DNA from: Pedobacter frigiditerrae
GTDB lineage: Bacteria; Bacteroidota; Bacteroidia; Sphingobacteriales; Sphingobacteriaceae
NCBI RefSeq assembly: GCF_004331645.1
Contig: NZ_SJSK01000001.1
Coordinates: forward strand, 310,001-374,000
Direction of reading: 5' to 3'
DNA length: 64,000 bases
The notes below the pieces were generated by a model. The model was not told where the DNA came from, did no database searches, and saw only the letters and a list, made by a program, of their open reading frames with translations. Made by a program: the position numbers and the translations under genes. Below, piece after piece: positions 45,684 to 55,639 of the stretch. Numbering within the stretch: the stretch's first letter is position 1; each line of letters opens with the position of its first letter.

Positions 45684-46994
45684 ATGAAGGCACAAGAAAC
45701 AATGCCTACCACCAAGGTAGAGCGCTCGGCGAAATTTGTAAAAACAGGTTTCCAGATTGGTGGAAATTACATTAAACATTATTCAAAAAAAATCTTCAAT
45801 CCAGAGCTTAGTCGCGATGAATTGAATGAAGATAACGCATCAGATATATACAATTCTTTAAGTGAATTAAAAGGTTCTGCATTAAAGATTGCACAAATGC
45901 TCAGTATGGATAAAAACACCTTGCCAAGAGCTTATGTAGATAAATTTACGCAATCTCAATACAACGCACCTCCATTATCCGGACCGCTAATTGTACGCAC
46001 ATTTACCAAGAGTTTCGGCAAGACACCTGAGAAAATATTCGATAAATTTAACATCAAATCTACTCACGCTGCCTCAATTGGGCAAGTCCATGAAGCTGAG
46101 TTAGATGGTAAAAAACTAGCCATTAAAATTCAATACCCGGGTGTTGGAGATAGCATTTCATCTGATTTAAAATTGGTTAAACCTTTTGCTTTCCGGTTAT
46201 TGGGAATGAGCGAAAAGGAGCTAAATATCTATATCAAGGAAGTTGAAGAACGCTTATTAGAAGAGACAGATTATGAGCGTGAAGTTCGCAGTTCAATGGA
46301 ATTTGCTGAAGCTTGTAAAAATTTAGATAATGTTGTTTTCCCTAATTATTACCCAGCCCTTTCTAGCAATAGAATTATTACCATGGATTGGATTGAAGGA
46401 ATGCATTTAAAAGAGTTTTTAAAGACAAATCCTTCGCAAGAATTAAAGAATAAAATTGGTCAGGCATTGTGGGATTTCTATAATTTCCAGCAACACGAAT
46501 TAAGAAAAGTACACGCCGACCCGCATCCAGGAAATTTTTTAATTACCAAGGATGAAAAGTTAGGGGCCATAGATTTTGGCTGTATTAAAGAAATGCCTGA
46601 TGATTTTTATGAGCCATTTTTCTCGCTAACCTCTACAGATTTATTTGAGAATAAAGAAGAAACCATCAAGGCTTTTAGAAAACTAGAAATGATTTTGGCA
46701 AATGATACGCCAGCACAAATTGAATTCTATTACAAAGCCTATAAGGAAATGATTAGCCTTTTTGCTAAACCATACATCACTCCAACCTTTGATTTTAGTC
46801 AGAATGATTTTTTTGAAGCTTTATACAGCTATGGCGAAAAGATTGCTAAAATGCCAGAATTTAAACAAGCACGTGGTGTAAAACATTTCATTTACATTAA
46901 CCGTACAAATTTTGGCTTGTACAATATTTTGAATGAACTAAAAGCAACAGTCAAAACAGATACTTTTAAACCTCACGTTTCTAAAAGTTTTTAA
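45684..46994 (+). CDS. AarF/UbiB/ABC1-family atypical kinase
   Basis: A 436-residue protein with the UbiB-family marks: the KxGQ-like segment LKGSALKIAQMLSMD (about 57-71), the Ala-rich loop HAASIGQVHEAELDG and the ATP lysine in LAIKIQYPG. The catalytic loop is VHADPHPGNFLI, and DFGCIKE holds the metal-binding DFG. Family members support quinone or lipid metabolism as ATPases or kinases. Here it follows a TetR regulator by 4 nt; no quinone-synthesis genes are near. Confidence 0.9.
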   Translation: MKAQETMPTTKVERSAKFVKTGFQIGGNYIKHYSKKIFNPELSRDELNEDNASDIYNSLSELKGSALKIAQMLSMDKNTLPRAYVDKFTQSQYNAPPLSGPLIVRTFTKSFGKTPEKIFDKFNIKSTHAASIGQVHEAELDGKKLAIKIQYPGVGDSISSDLKLVKPFAFRLLGMSEKELNIYIKEVEERLLEETDYEREVRSSMEFAEACKNLDNVVFPNYYPALSSNRIITMDWIEGMHLKEFLKTNPSQELKNKIGQALWDFYNFQQHELRKVHADPHPGNFLITKDEKLGAIDFGCIKEMPDDFYEPFFSLTSTDLFENKEETIKAFRKLEMILANDTPAQIEFYYKAYKEMISLFAKPYITPTFDFSQNDFFEALYSYGEKIAKMPEFKQARGVKHFIYINRTNFGLYNILNELKATVKTDTFKPHVSKSF

Positions 46995-47339
46995 GCAGCT
47001 CATTTCGAGTAGTTTTTGAAAAGCAATATTGTTGTCAATCTGAATGGTCTTGCCCCGCTATTCCTGGCCGGCAGGCCGGCGCTTTGTTTCACTTCGTGTC
47101 GTGCTCGCCACTATGGTTTAGGAAATAGGCCTTTGCAAAGAAACCGTTCATAGCAGCAAAACCCTGCGTAAATTAAACCTGACAGCAGTGGAAATATCCC
47201 GATTCTTCATCGGGAATTGTAACGAATGGCAGGACTAACATTAAAAAGAAACTCTACTTTTGCTTTTCAAATTATTAACGATTTAAATTTTGTCAAAGCT
47301 CCAAGTATGTTGTTATAACTTTAACAAAGTTCATCAAGT
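46995..47339. other. Intergenic region of 345 nt with GC-rich palindromes
   Basis: It contains CCTGGCCGGCAGGCCGGC (47064-47081), a GC-rich palindrome out of keeping with the AT-rich surroundings, and a hairpin TCCCGAT-ATCGGGA (47197-47215). The start (GTCAATCTGAATGG) resembles the ends of the other dispersed elements. No gene is supported. Confidence 0.5.
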
Positions 47340-50120
47340 TTAAAACCTAAACATCGTATCCTTTCCGCCAACTTTGCCACCAAAATTTTGGATATTATAA
47401 GTGAGGGTCAGCAAGCCGTGTCTGCCAATATTATTTGTTCTTAAATCTCTTGCAGTGTTTTCAGTAATGTAAACATAACGACGGTTATTAGTATTTAAGA
47501 TATCGTTAACAGATAATTTAAGTTGCAACCTATCATTTTTCATAAAAAGTGTGGTAACTGCTGCATTCCAAAAACTGATGGTATTATTTTGCCCATTAAG
47601 CGTTTGGGTGTTGTACTGTAAACGGTAATTGGTTTCCCAAACTACCTTTTTAGGTATGCGGATAATTAATTCGGTATCACTTCCGTGGTTGTAATAATTT
47701 AGATCCCTAAAAAAGTTATCGGTGTAAAAACTTTTGTTAAAACCGAAGCTGTAAGTTTCTCCAAACTCAAGTTTATCATTCAAATTAATTCTTCCACCAA
47801 TGCGGGGGCCGCCATTAATGATCTTGCTCTCGCTAATAATGTTATTTACTATGACGTAACTTTTATTGTAATTGCCCCAATAACTAGCACTTACGGTAAA
47901 CTGTTTTTTTGTGCTTTTAAAATCTTTAGAAATACTACCATTACTGTGAAACTGCCAAATACCATCTCGATTAACCGGTGTTACGGTTTGTACGCCACCA
48001 TCGCCAATTACTCTCGACATAATTACACCATCATTTTGTACGCTACCACCTAGGTACAAGTTATAACTCAATGTTTTTTGTGTATCGTATTTGTACAAAT
48101 TCATATTTACCTGATGTGTTTTGGACGGTCGTAAATTCGAATTACCATTTTGAATATAGAATTGATTAGTATTGTTTGCAATTGGTTGCAAATATCTTAC
48201 ATCGGCCTCTCTAAAAGATGGCGAATAACTAAAGTTTAAATTTTTATACCTTATGGTTAATTGCGGGGCAAAAAAATTAAAATGTTGGTCGAAGTTTTGG
48301 TTATTGGTAAACTCATTTTTTAAATCAATAGTATTAAAAACAAAACCTGGCTGAATATTTAAGTCTTTAGTTATGGCCCATCGTAAACTTACTCTGTTGT
48401 TGGTTTTATAACCACTTTGATTTACTGTTTCGCTAAGACTAGGCACTGCCATATCATAAGCTTGATTGTTCGGGTTTCTGAAAAAAGTAACCAAAGCGTT
48501 TTCATTGTCTATATAATTAGCGCTACTTGCAATGCTCAACGTTAAAACTTTACTAAGCGGTTCGCTGTAGTTTCCGTTTAGGTTAATATTAAAATTAAAA
48601 ATGCTATTATCCCTTAGTTGATCTAATAATACAGTTGGACTTTGTGGGAGGTAGAAATTGCTTTCGTTAATATTAAAATTATCTGTTAGGTTATCTCTTT
48701 GCGACACATTTAAGGTAAGGTTTAGCGACCTGCCTTTTTTCTTAAAGTCTTTCCAAAGGTTGGTGCTAATGTTATAATCAGTAGTACGCCCTTTTAATTT
48801 AGAAATGTTATTACCTTCACTTTCAAGCTGAAAATTGTTGTTAAAAGTTGAGGTAACTAAAGTGCCATCGTTATTTGCAATACCAATTGAGACGTTTGGT
48901 TCGATAATTAGTTTTGTTAAACTATCTAATTTTGCTTCTATTTTGCCACCAAAATTATGGCTATAATTTATATTGTTTTGCAATGATTGACTGTTTGTAA
49001 ATAATCGCCTGTTACCCAGCATTTGGTCTACATCTGTTTGTGTATCATTAAAGTTATCGCTATAACCTAAAAAGTATTTCCCATTAATCTTCAATCCTTT
49101 TTTAGTAATCGTATTAAAATTAGCTCCTCCACCGGCTGATTTTTGTACCCCACCATTCATAGAACCCCCAAAGGAAATTCCGTTTAAAGAAAAGCCTCCG
49201 TCTGAATTAACTGAAGTTGAGTTTACACCTGATCTTGAGAAACCTCCAATACGCATTACATCGCTAATGCTAAAACCAGGCTTGTTTACATTATTGCCAT
49301 AACCTAAAACACTAACTTGTGTGGTATCTCTAAAAAAATTCATAATACCACCAGCTTCAAAAAGTTCTTTAAAACCACCACCAGCATAAATTTTACCAAA
49401 AGCACCACTTTTAATTGCTTTCTTTAATTTCAGATTAATGATTTGTGGTATGTTACCTGCTACCACATCAGGATCTCTCCGCTTTGCCTCAGGATCATCG
49501 CTTAATTGCACTTTATCGATAATGTTTGCAGGCAGATTTTTAGTCGCTATTTGCTGATCTCCACCAAAGAATTCTTTTCCGTCAACTAATATTTTACTAA
49601 CGGATTTTCCATTAACCATAATTGCCCCATTTGCATCAATAGCTACTCCTGGCAACTTTTTCAATAAATCTTCAACTACAGCACTTGGCAAAGTTTTAAA
49701 AGATTCGGCATTAAATTCTATGGTATCTTTTCTCACAATAACTGGTGGCCGCTCAGAGAGGATGACTACTTCATTTAGATTGTTTCTTTTTTCTGATAAA
49801 GCTAAACTTCCAAAATTTACGTTTGGCTCAGTAACGGTTATAGAAACCTCCTTACGAACAATGTTATACATCCAGGCATTAATTACCAAACGATATTTTA
49901 CGCCAATTTCAAGATTATTGATTTTAAAAATTCCCTTATCATCTGATAACTTATAAGTACTTAAAACGGTATCTGCTCCTTTAAAAACGGAAACAGTAGC
50001 ATAATTTAATGTGGTTTTTTGATTTGCGCTATCTACTAAAACTCCTGTTACACTACCTTTTTGGGCAAACAATAAATTGGCAGTTAAAACTAAGGCAAGG
50101 CTAAATAAAATTCTCTTCAT
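47340..50120 (-). CDS. Outer-membrane beta-barrel receptor, TonB-dependent-receptor-like (paralogue)
   Basis: A 926-residue exported barrel protein. A signal peptide spans 1-19 (cleavage after LFAQ), CarboxypepD_reg about 22-110, and the plug-like region about 115-225 (VEDLLKKLPGVAIDANGAI, KILVDGKEFFGGDQ, PANIIDKVQLSDDPEAKRRDP). A barrel follows, ending in DTMFRF with the C-terminal aromatic. The central insert (about 270-345) is Gly/Ser-rich, probably an extracellular loop. The layout equals that of the 2991-5783 protein, but no GLPGLI gene is adjacent. The ligand is unknown. Confidence 0.85.
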   Translation of the reverse strand: MKRILFSLALVLTANLLFAQKGSVTGVLVDSANQKTTLNYATVSVFKGADTVLSTYKLSDDKGIFKINNLEIGVKYRLVINAWMYNIVRKEVSITVTEPNVNFGSLALSEKRNNLNEVVILSERPPVIVRKDTIEFNAESFKTLPSAVVEDLLKKLPGVAIDANGAIMVNGKSVSKILVDGKEFFGGDQQIATKNLPANIIDKVQLSDDPEAKRRDPDVVAGNIPQIINLKLKKAIKSGAFGKIYAGGGFKELFEAGGIMNFFRDTTQVSVLGYGNNVNKPGFSISDVMRIGGFSRSGVNSTSVNSDGGFSLNGISFGGSMNGGVQKSAGGGANFNTITKKGLKINGKYFLGYSDNFNDTQTDVDQMLGNRRLFTNSQSLQNNINYSHNFGGKIEAKLDSLTKLIIEPNVSIGIANNDGTLVTSTFNNNFQLESEGNNISKLKGRTTDYNISTNLWKDFKKKGRSLNLTLNVSQRDNLTDNFNINESNFYLPQSPTVLLDQLRDNSIFNFNINLNGNYSEPLSKVLTLSIASSANYIDNENALVTFFRNPNNQAYDMAVPSLSETVNQSGYKTNNRVSLRWAITKDLNIQPGFVFNTIDLKNEFTNNQNFDQHFNFFAPQLTIRYKNLNFSYSPSFREADVRYLQPIANNTNQFYIQNGNSNLRPSKTHQVNMNLYKYDTQKTLSYNLYLGGSVQNDGVIMSRVIGDGGVQTVTPVNRDGIWQFHSNGSISKDFKSTKKQFTVSASYWGNYNKSYVIVNNIISESKIINGGPRIGGRINLNDKLEFGETYSFGFNKSFYTDNFFRDLNYYNHGSDTELIIRIPKKVVWETNYRLQYNTQTLNGQNNTISFWNAAVTTLFMKNDRLQLKLSVNDILNTNNRRYVYITENTARDLRTNNIGRHGLLTLTYNIQNFGGKVGGKDTMFRF

Positions 50121-50373
50121 AAAATGAGATTAAATAAGATAAAATAAATAGAAGACACTACACTTTTAAGAATGTTGCATCAAACCTAAAAAAATAGTTG
50201 ATTAAAATAATGATTTAACAGCTTTGTTACGAAACTCTTCGTAGATAAGTTAGCTCATTATTTAACGAGGATGATTATCCCTTGAGGATCGTTTTAGGAA
50301 AATGTAATAAAACTAGGAGTTGCCGCAGGTTAATAAATATCAAATCTGCGAATCTATGGCTAAAATTATCAAG

Positions 50374-52041
50374 CTAATAAAACAACTTTCCGATGTAATA
50401 GTTAAAATCTACTTCAATGTTATCTTTTGTTGCTCCTGCTAATTCGATTGGTTTAAATGCAGTTGTTAAATTATAGAATTTAAAATCTCCTCCTTTTACC
50501 TTCAACCTAACAGGCATATCAAATCCTTTAACATCGGCAATCCAACGAGCAGTAGCCTTACCATCTAAAACCCTTATTTCAAGAATTGGCAAGTTGGTAT
50601 GTTTTAAATACTGGTCGAATACCTTAGTAAAATCCTTCCCAGATTGTTTGTTGATGTAACCAATTACATCTTCGGCATTAACTGTAGAATGATAAAATTC
50701 TTTATTCAAACCTCTTAAAATCGAACGCCATTTTTCATCATCATTAATAACGGTTCGCACCATATTCAAGAGATTTCCTCCTTTCGGGTACATATCTCCA
50801 GAGCCTTCCCTATTCACATTGTAAATCCCTTGAACCGGTGCCTGATTTAGAATGGCTTTTCGTGTGCCTTCAATATATTCTTGTCCGGCTTGTTTGCCAA
50901 ACATACTTTCTGTAAATAATGATTCAGAGTAATTAGTAAAGCTTTCATGAATCCACATGTCAGCTAAATCTTTTGAGGTAATGTTGTTACCAAACCATTC
51001 GTGGCCACTTTCGTGAACAATGATGAAATCCCATTTTAAACCTATTCCAGTTGTAGACATGTCTCTGCCTAAATAACCATTTTGGTATTTATTGCCATAA
51101 GCAACTGCACTTTGATGTTCCATTCCTAAATGCGGGCTCTCCACTAATTTATAGCCGTCTTCATAAAATGGATAAGGACCAAACCAATACTCAAAAGACT
51201 TTAACATCGGTTTTACGTTAGCTGCAAATTGAACTTTCGCTTTCTCTAAATTTTCTGGCAATACCCAGTAGTCTAAAGTTAACTTGCCTTTTTCTCCTTC
51301 GTAAATATCATCAAAATGAACAAAGTCGCCAACGTTAAGTGCAACATCGTAATTGTTAATTGGGTTAGACACAAACCAATCGAAACGAGTGTAACCATCT
51401 TTTAGTTCGGTAGTTTTTCTTAATCTTCCATTAGAAATATCCTTTAAGCCCTTTGGCACACTTATGCTAATTAACATACTATCGACTTCATCTGCCTGAT
51501 GGTCTTTATTTGGCCACCAAATACTTGCACCTACACCCTGACAAGCAGTTGCTATAAATGGTTTGCCTGCTACATCTTTTGCAAATACAAAACCACCATC
51601 CCAAGGGGCTCGTTTTGCAATAGTAGGATTACCTGAATAATATACGGTGAAGCTATTTTTACTACCTTTTTTTACCAAAGGAAAGTTTACAAAAACAGCA
51701 TTAATTTCTCTTTTAAAGGTTAAGGATTTGCCTTTATAAATCACCTTTTCTACTTTAAAATTGGCAAATAAATCGAATTGTAACTTGGTAAAATCTCTAG
51801 TTGCTGTAAACTTAAACTCATTAGAACCGCTAATTGCCTTTTTATCAATATCTATTTTTAAGTCGAGGTGATAATAATTAATATCATAACAACTTCGCAT
51901 AGGCGATAAATAACCACGAAGCGAGTCGGCCCTGCCATATTCTGCTTTTTCTACCAGTAATTGCGCATTGGCAGATAAAGTGATAAGAAAAATAAATGCA
52001 AATAAGTATATATTTTTGGAAAGTGTTGAGCTTGTTTTCAT
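50374..52041 (-). CDS. M1-family metallopeptidase (aminopeptidase N-like), exported
   Basis: A 555-residue zinc peptidase. A signal peptide spans about 1-27 (SANAQ). The gluzincin core HESGH (343-347) carries the two zinc histidines and catalytic glutamate. The distal zinc ligand is E366 in WIHESFTNYSE. The exopeptidase GxMEN motif appears as LGMEH. The protein lacks the long C-terminal helical domain of E. coli PepN and is of the short M1 type. The ATG at 52041 is used; a GTG 9 nt upstream is also open. It probably trims peptides in the periplasm. Confidence 0.92.
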   Translation of the reverse strand: MKTSSTLSKNIYLFAFIFLITLSANAQLLVEKAEYGRADSLRGYLSPMRSCYDINYYHLDLKIDIDKKAISGSNEFKFTATRDFTKLQFDLFANFKVEKVIYKGKSLTFKREINAVFVNFPLVKKGSKNSFTVYYSGNPTIAKRAPWDGGFVFAKDVAGKPFIATACQGVGASIWWPNKDHQADEVDSMLISISVPKGLKDISNGRLRKTTELKDGYTRFDWFVSNPINNYDVALNVGDFVHFDDIYEGEKGKLTLDYWVLPENLEKAKVQFAANVKPMLKSFEYWFGPYPFYEDGYKLVESPHLGMEHQSAVAYGNKYQNGYLGRDMSTTGIGLKWDFIIVHESGHEWFGNNITSKDLADMWIHESFTNYSESLFTESMFGKQAGQEYIEGTRKAILNQAPVQGIYNVNREGSGDMYPKGGNLLNMVRTVINDDEKWRSILRGLNKEFYHSTVNAEDVIGYINKQSGKDFTKVFDQYLKHTNLPILEIRVLDGKATARWIADVKGFDMPVRLKVKGGDFKFYNLTTAFKPIELAGATKDNIEVDFNYYIGKLFY

Positions 52042-52357
52042 AAAAACCACCTGTTAAAAGACAAGCCAATTTAGGGAATAATTATGAAAAGACTTTCCTG
52101 AAATTAATCGGTATTAAACGGATATTAACTCTGGAGTTAACCACATAGAAACATAGGTAACATAAAAAGTAAATAAGCTTTAAAATATTACAGCTAATCC
52201 CATTTCCTTTATGCTCTTGTATCTGATAGTTCTTTTTAACGCAGAGAGCGCAAAGTTTTCGCAAAGTAAACTAAGCACAACTTCTTATCCCATTAAATCC
52301 CTCTAGCTTTTTTTCTTTGCGCTTTCTCTGTGTTCTTTGCGGTTAACCAAAGAATGC
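52042..52357. other. Intergenic region of 316 nt with CGCAAAG/CACATAG repeats
   Basis: It contains TTAACCACATAGAAACATAG (52137-52156) and the inverted CGCAAAG pair (52236-52266, 52315-52346), which are low-complexity intergenic words. No gene is supported. Confidence 0.55.
52236..52346. repeat. Inverted pair of CGCAAAG-type repeats
   Basis: TTAACGCAGAGAGCGCAAAG (52236-52255) and the reverse strand of 52315-52346 (TTAACCGCAAAGAACACAG onward) are related copies in opposite orientation. A further copy lies at 208-235. Confidence 0.6.
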
Positions 52358-52960
52358 TTACAACAAAATCTTACTACTCACTTCTTTATCAATGGTAATA
52401 TAACCAGGATATTTCACCAATCCGCCACCAACCATAATAGAAGGACGAATTTTTAACGTAACTATCCCTTTCTTTTCACTTCCAGAATTAGCCGCTTTTA
52501 CAAAATCTGTAATATCTGAAAGCGCTGTTCCGTCTGACAAAAATTTATAGATATTAGCGTTTAACTGAACAGGAACATTGGTGGTCTGACCAGCATCAAT
52601 GCTTACCTTTTGGTCAACCGTTCCGTTAGCAATTTCTTGCTTGTTAATTAAGATGATATAATCGAAATTATTAATCGCCGCTAAAGTTGACGAAGGATTA
52701 GAAATCTGCAAGTTTAGTTTTGCCTTTAGAGGAATATCCTTTCTTAAATAACCTAAAGCTAAGGAAGGCAAGCTGCTCAAGTCAATATTATTTCCTTTAA
52801 TTAATTTCTGCACATCAGCACCACCAACTGTAATATTTGTTGCATTTAGGAGCTTATAATCGCACTTTTCTAATGCTTTAATTTGTTGCGCTTGTTTATT
52901 CACACTGCACGCTGATAATCCTACAACTAACAGGCAACCTAGAAAAAATCTATTCATCAT
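52358..52960 (-). CDS. LEA14-like lipoprotein
   Basis: A 200-residue exported protein. The lipobox LSAC puts the lipidated Cys near 18. The remainder is a beta-sandwich of the late-embryogenesis-abundant type 2 kind: LKAKLNLQISNPSSTLAAINNFDYIILINKQEIANG is the typical block (about 84-120), then VPVQLNAN. These domains are found in many Gram-negative envelopes; the function is unknown. The first of two adjacent ATGs (52960) is used; 52957 is equally possible. Confidence 0.78.
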   Translation of the reverse strand: MMNRFFLGCLLVVGLSACSVNKQAQQIKALEKCDYKLLNATNITVGGADVQKLIKGNNIDLSSLPSLALGYLRKDIPLKAKLNLQISNPSSTLAAINNFDYIILINKQEIANGTVDQKVSIDAGQTTNVPVQLNANIYKFLSDGTALSDITDFVKAANSGSEKKGIVTLKIRPSIMVGGGLVKYPGYITIDKEVSSKILL

Positions 52961-53102
52961 TTTATAACGGTTATTTAAACACAAAGGTATAATCAACTAT
53001 GGTACCAAAACTATTTTTGCTTAGTTAAATTGTTACGCAATTGAAGATTTATCACCCTTGGTTGTACTAAATTTTAATTAATTTAGTGATTTAAAACCTT
53101 GT

Positions 53103-55505
53103 ATGAAACGCTTAATTTATCTTATTGCCTTTTTAATTTTTCCTGCTTTTTTAAAAGCACAAATGCAACAATTAAATGCTGCAGAAATTGCTTTGGGCAT
53201 TGCAAAACTGAATGTTAAAGGTAGTGTTTTATATATCGCAGCTCATCCAGATGATGAAAACACTCGCCTGTTGGCTTATTTAGCTAAAGAAGCAAAAGTA
53301 AGAACTGGATATTTATCCTTAACCAGAGGTGATGGCGGACAGAACTTAATTGGTAACGAACAAGCAGAACTTTTAGGATTAATTAGAACGCAAGAATTGT
53401 TAGCGGCCAGAAGAACCGATGGAGCCGAACAATTTTTCACAAGAGCCAACGATTTTGGCTTTTCAAAAACATCAGATGAAAGCTTTAAAATTTGGGGCAA
53501 GGAACAGATTTTGTCAGATGTGGTTTGGGTAATTCGCAAGTTTCAACCAGATGTTATCATTACTCGTTTCCCCGAAGATGCACGAGCTGGCCATGGCCAT
53601 CATGCTGGTTCGGCTATCTTAGCTAGAGAAGCTTTTGTAGCAGCGGCTGATAAAACTCGTTTCCCAGAGCAATTGAAATATGTAAAAGTTTGGCAAGCGA
53701 AGAGAATATTATGGAACACCTTTAATTTTGGTGGCAACAACACCACTTCTCCCGACCAACTGAAATTAGATGTGGGTTTATACAATCCATTATTAGGAAA
53801 AAGTTATGGCGAAATAGCTGCAATCAGTAGAACAAATCATAAAAGCCAAGGTTTTGGCTCTACCTTACAACGTGGCGAAGCTTATGAATTTTTCACTCCA
53901 GTTGCTGGCGAGCCGGCTAAGACTTCAATTTTTGATGGCATAGATTTAACCATAAAAGATAAAGCAGTTGAACTTTTATTAAGCGAGATTAAAAAGGAAT
54001 ATAATGTAGCGGCACCAGAGGCTATCCTGCCCAAATTACTTCAACTCAAAAAACTGACCGATTCAAAAGATTTTAATCATCAACTTTTAAATGAATTGAT
54101 TTTAGCAACTGCCGGATTTTGGACCGAAGCCGTTACAACAGAAAATGCTTATGCCCTTGGCGATAGCGTTAAGTTTTCATTAAACACCATTTATAGAGCT
54201 AAAACCAGTTCCCCTTTAACAATTAAAGTAGATAATGTTTTTGCACTTGAAAATAATAAAATGCAAAGCCTAAGTATGAGCGCAAAGGCAAATGCAATTT
54301 CACAACCTTATTACCTCGAAAAAAATCATCCTATAGGAAGTTATATTATCGATAATCAAACCGATATTGGTTATCCTGAAAACCCAAAACCATTTGCTTT
54401 ACACCGAACCGTTACCATAAATGGCACTGATATAAGTATCGATATTCCGATTTTATATAAAAATACAAATCCAGTAAAAGGCGAGCGTTATCAACCACTA
54501 GTTATTGCACCTGCAGTAACTGCCACGATGAGCGAAAAAGCTTATATCTTCAGTAGCAATTCTCCTAAAACAATTACTGTTCAATTGAAAAATTTTCGCA
54601 ATAACAGTACTGGTTTTATAACGCCACAATTACCAAAAGGATGGAAAAGTAATCCAGAGAAAATAGATTTTAACCTAACCAGAAAGGGCGATGAGCAAAA
54701 CATTAGTTTTAGCATTACTCCCGGAGGCGATATAAACAGCGGCAATATTACGCTACAAGTTAATACCGATGGAAAAATAGATGATAAAGGTCTAAAAATC
54801 ATCAGTTATGAACATATCCCAACAATTACAATCTTCCCTCAAGCAACTGCCCGACTAGAAAAGATAGACTTAAAAATTGCAGGGAAAAAAATTGGTTATT
54901 TAGATGGCGCCGGAGATTTAACTGCTGATGCCTTAAAAGAAATGGGTTATCAGGTTACTAATTTAAACCCTGCACAAGTTTTAACCAGCGACCTGTCTAC
55001 TTTTGATGCAATTGTGGTTGGTGTTCGTTTTTATAACATTAACGATGATGCAAAAATTGTTCAGCCAAAACTATTGGCTTACGTTCAAAATGGCGGCACT
55101 TTGTTAATTCAATACAATGTAAACAATGGATTAAAATATTCAAACTTTGGACCGTATCCATTTAAGTTGGCTAACAAAAGGGTAACCGAAGAAGATGCAA
55201 AAGTTAACTTCATTAACCCTAAAAGTGCTGCTTTAAATTATCCAAACAAAATAACTGAAAAGGATTTTGATGGCTGGATACAAGAAAGAGGATTATATTT
55301 TGCAACAGATATAGACCCAAAATATGCAACCGTTTTGAGTATGAAAGATACTGGAGAAACTGAAAGCGATGGCTCCTTATTAATCGCCGATTATGGCAAA
55401 GGAAAATTCGTTTATACTTCCCTAGTTTTCTTTAGAGAATTACCGGCTGGTGTGCCGGGCGCTTACCGTTTATTCGCAAATTTATTAGCTCCGAAACAAC
55501 CCTAA
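53103..55505 (+). CDS. PIG-L family deacetylase with C-terminal amidotransferase-like domain
   Basis: An 800-residue exported protein with a signal peptide (cleavage about KAQ, residue 20). The PIG-L/LmbE zinc-dependent deacetylase domain (about 40-260) has AHPDDE at 47-52 and GHGHHAGSA (H164, H166, H167). A middle beta-sandwich region follows. The last 200 residues resemble a glutamine-amidotransferase-like fold (KKIGYLDGAGD, DAIVVGVRFYN, YVQNGGTLLIQYN). It probably deacetylates an N-acetyl sugar in the envelope. It is followed by a 43-codon membrane gene and an SSS symporter. Confidence 0.88.
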   Translation: MKRLIYLIAFLIFPAFLKAQMQQLNAAEIALGIAKLNVKGSVLYIAAHPDDENTRLLAYLAKEAKVRTGYLSLTRGDGGQNLIGNEQAELLGLIRTQELLAARRTDGAEQFFTRANDFGFSKTSDESFKIWGKEQILSDVVWVIRKFQPDVIITRFPEDARAGHGHHAGSAILAREAFVAAADKTRFPEQLKYVKVWQAKRILWNTFNFGGNNTTSPDQLKLDVGLYNPLLGKSYGEIAAISRTNHKSQGFGSTLQRGEAYEFFTPVAGEPAKTSIFDGIDLTIKDKAVELLLSEIKKEYNVAAPEAILPKLLQLKKLTDSKDFNHQLLNELILATAGFWTEAVTTENAYALGDSVKFSLNTIYRAKTSSPLTIKVDNVFALENNKMQSLSMSAKANAISQPYYLEKNHPIGSYIIDNQTDIGYPENPKPFALHRTVTINGTDISIDIPILYKNTNPVKGERYQPLVIAPAVTATMSEKAYIFSSNSPKTITVQLKNFRNNSTGFITPQLPKGWKSNPEKIDFNLTRKGDEQNISFSITPGGDINSGNITLQVNTDGKIDDKGLKIISYEHIPTITIFPQATARLEKIDLKIAGKKIGYLDGAGDLTADALKEMGYQVTNLNPAQVLTSDLSTFDAIVVGVRFYNINDDAKIVQPKLLAYVQNGGTLLIQYNVNNGLKYSNFGPYPFKLANKRVTEEDAKVNFINPKSAALNYPNKITEKDFDGWIQERGLYFATDIDPKYATVLSMKDTGETESDGSLLIADYGKGKFVYTSLVFFRELPAGVPGAYRLFANLLAPKQP

Positions 55506-55507
55506 AA

Positions 55508-55639
55508 ATGGAAGACAAACAAACAGAAAAAGACCTTCCACCATTTGTGAATACTTGGAAGCAGTTTTACTTTTTATTAGGTTTTTGGCTCGTTTTACTC
55601 ATTGCTTTGTTTTACGCCTTTACTAAATATTTCGAATGA
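55508..55639 (+). CDS. Small single-TM membrane protein (43 aa)
   Basis: ATG at 55508, 2 nt after the PIG-L stop, to TGA at 55637-55639. The sequence has a charged N-terminal third (MEDKQTEKDLPPFVNTWKQ), then one hydrophobic segment (FYFLLGFWLVLLIALFYAF) and a short TKYFE tail. The TGA overlaps the symporter ATG as ATGA, typical of coupled genes. It is probably an accessory subunit of the symporter, as in other SSS operons with a small membrane subunit. That role is inference. Confidence 0.75.
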   Translation: MEDKQTEKDLPPFVNTWKQFYFLLGFWLVLLIALFYAFTKYFE

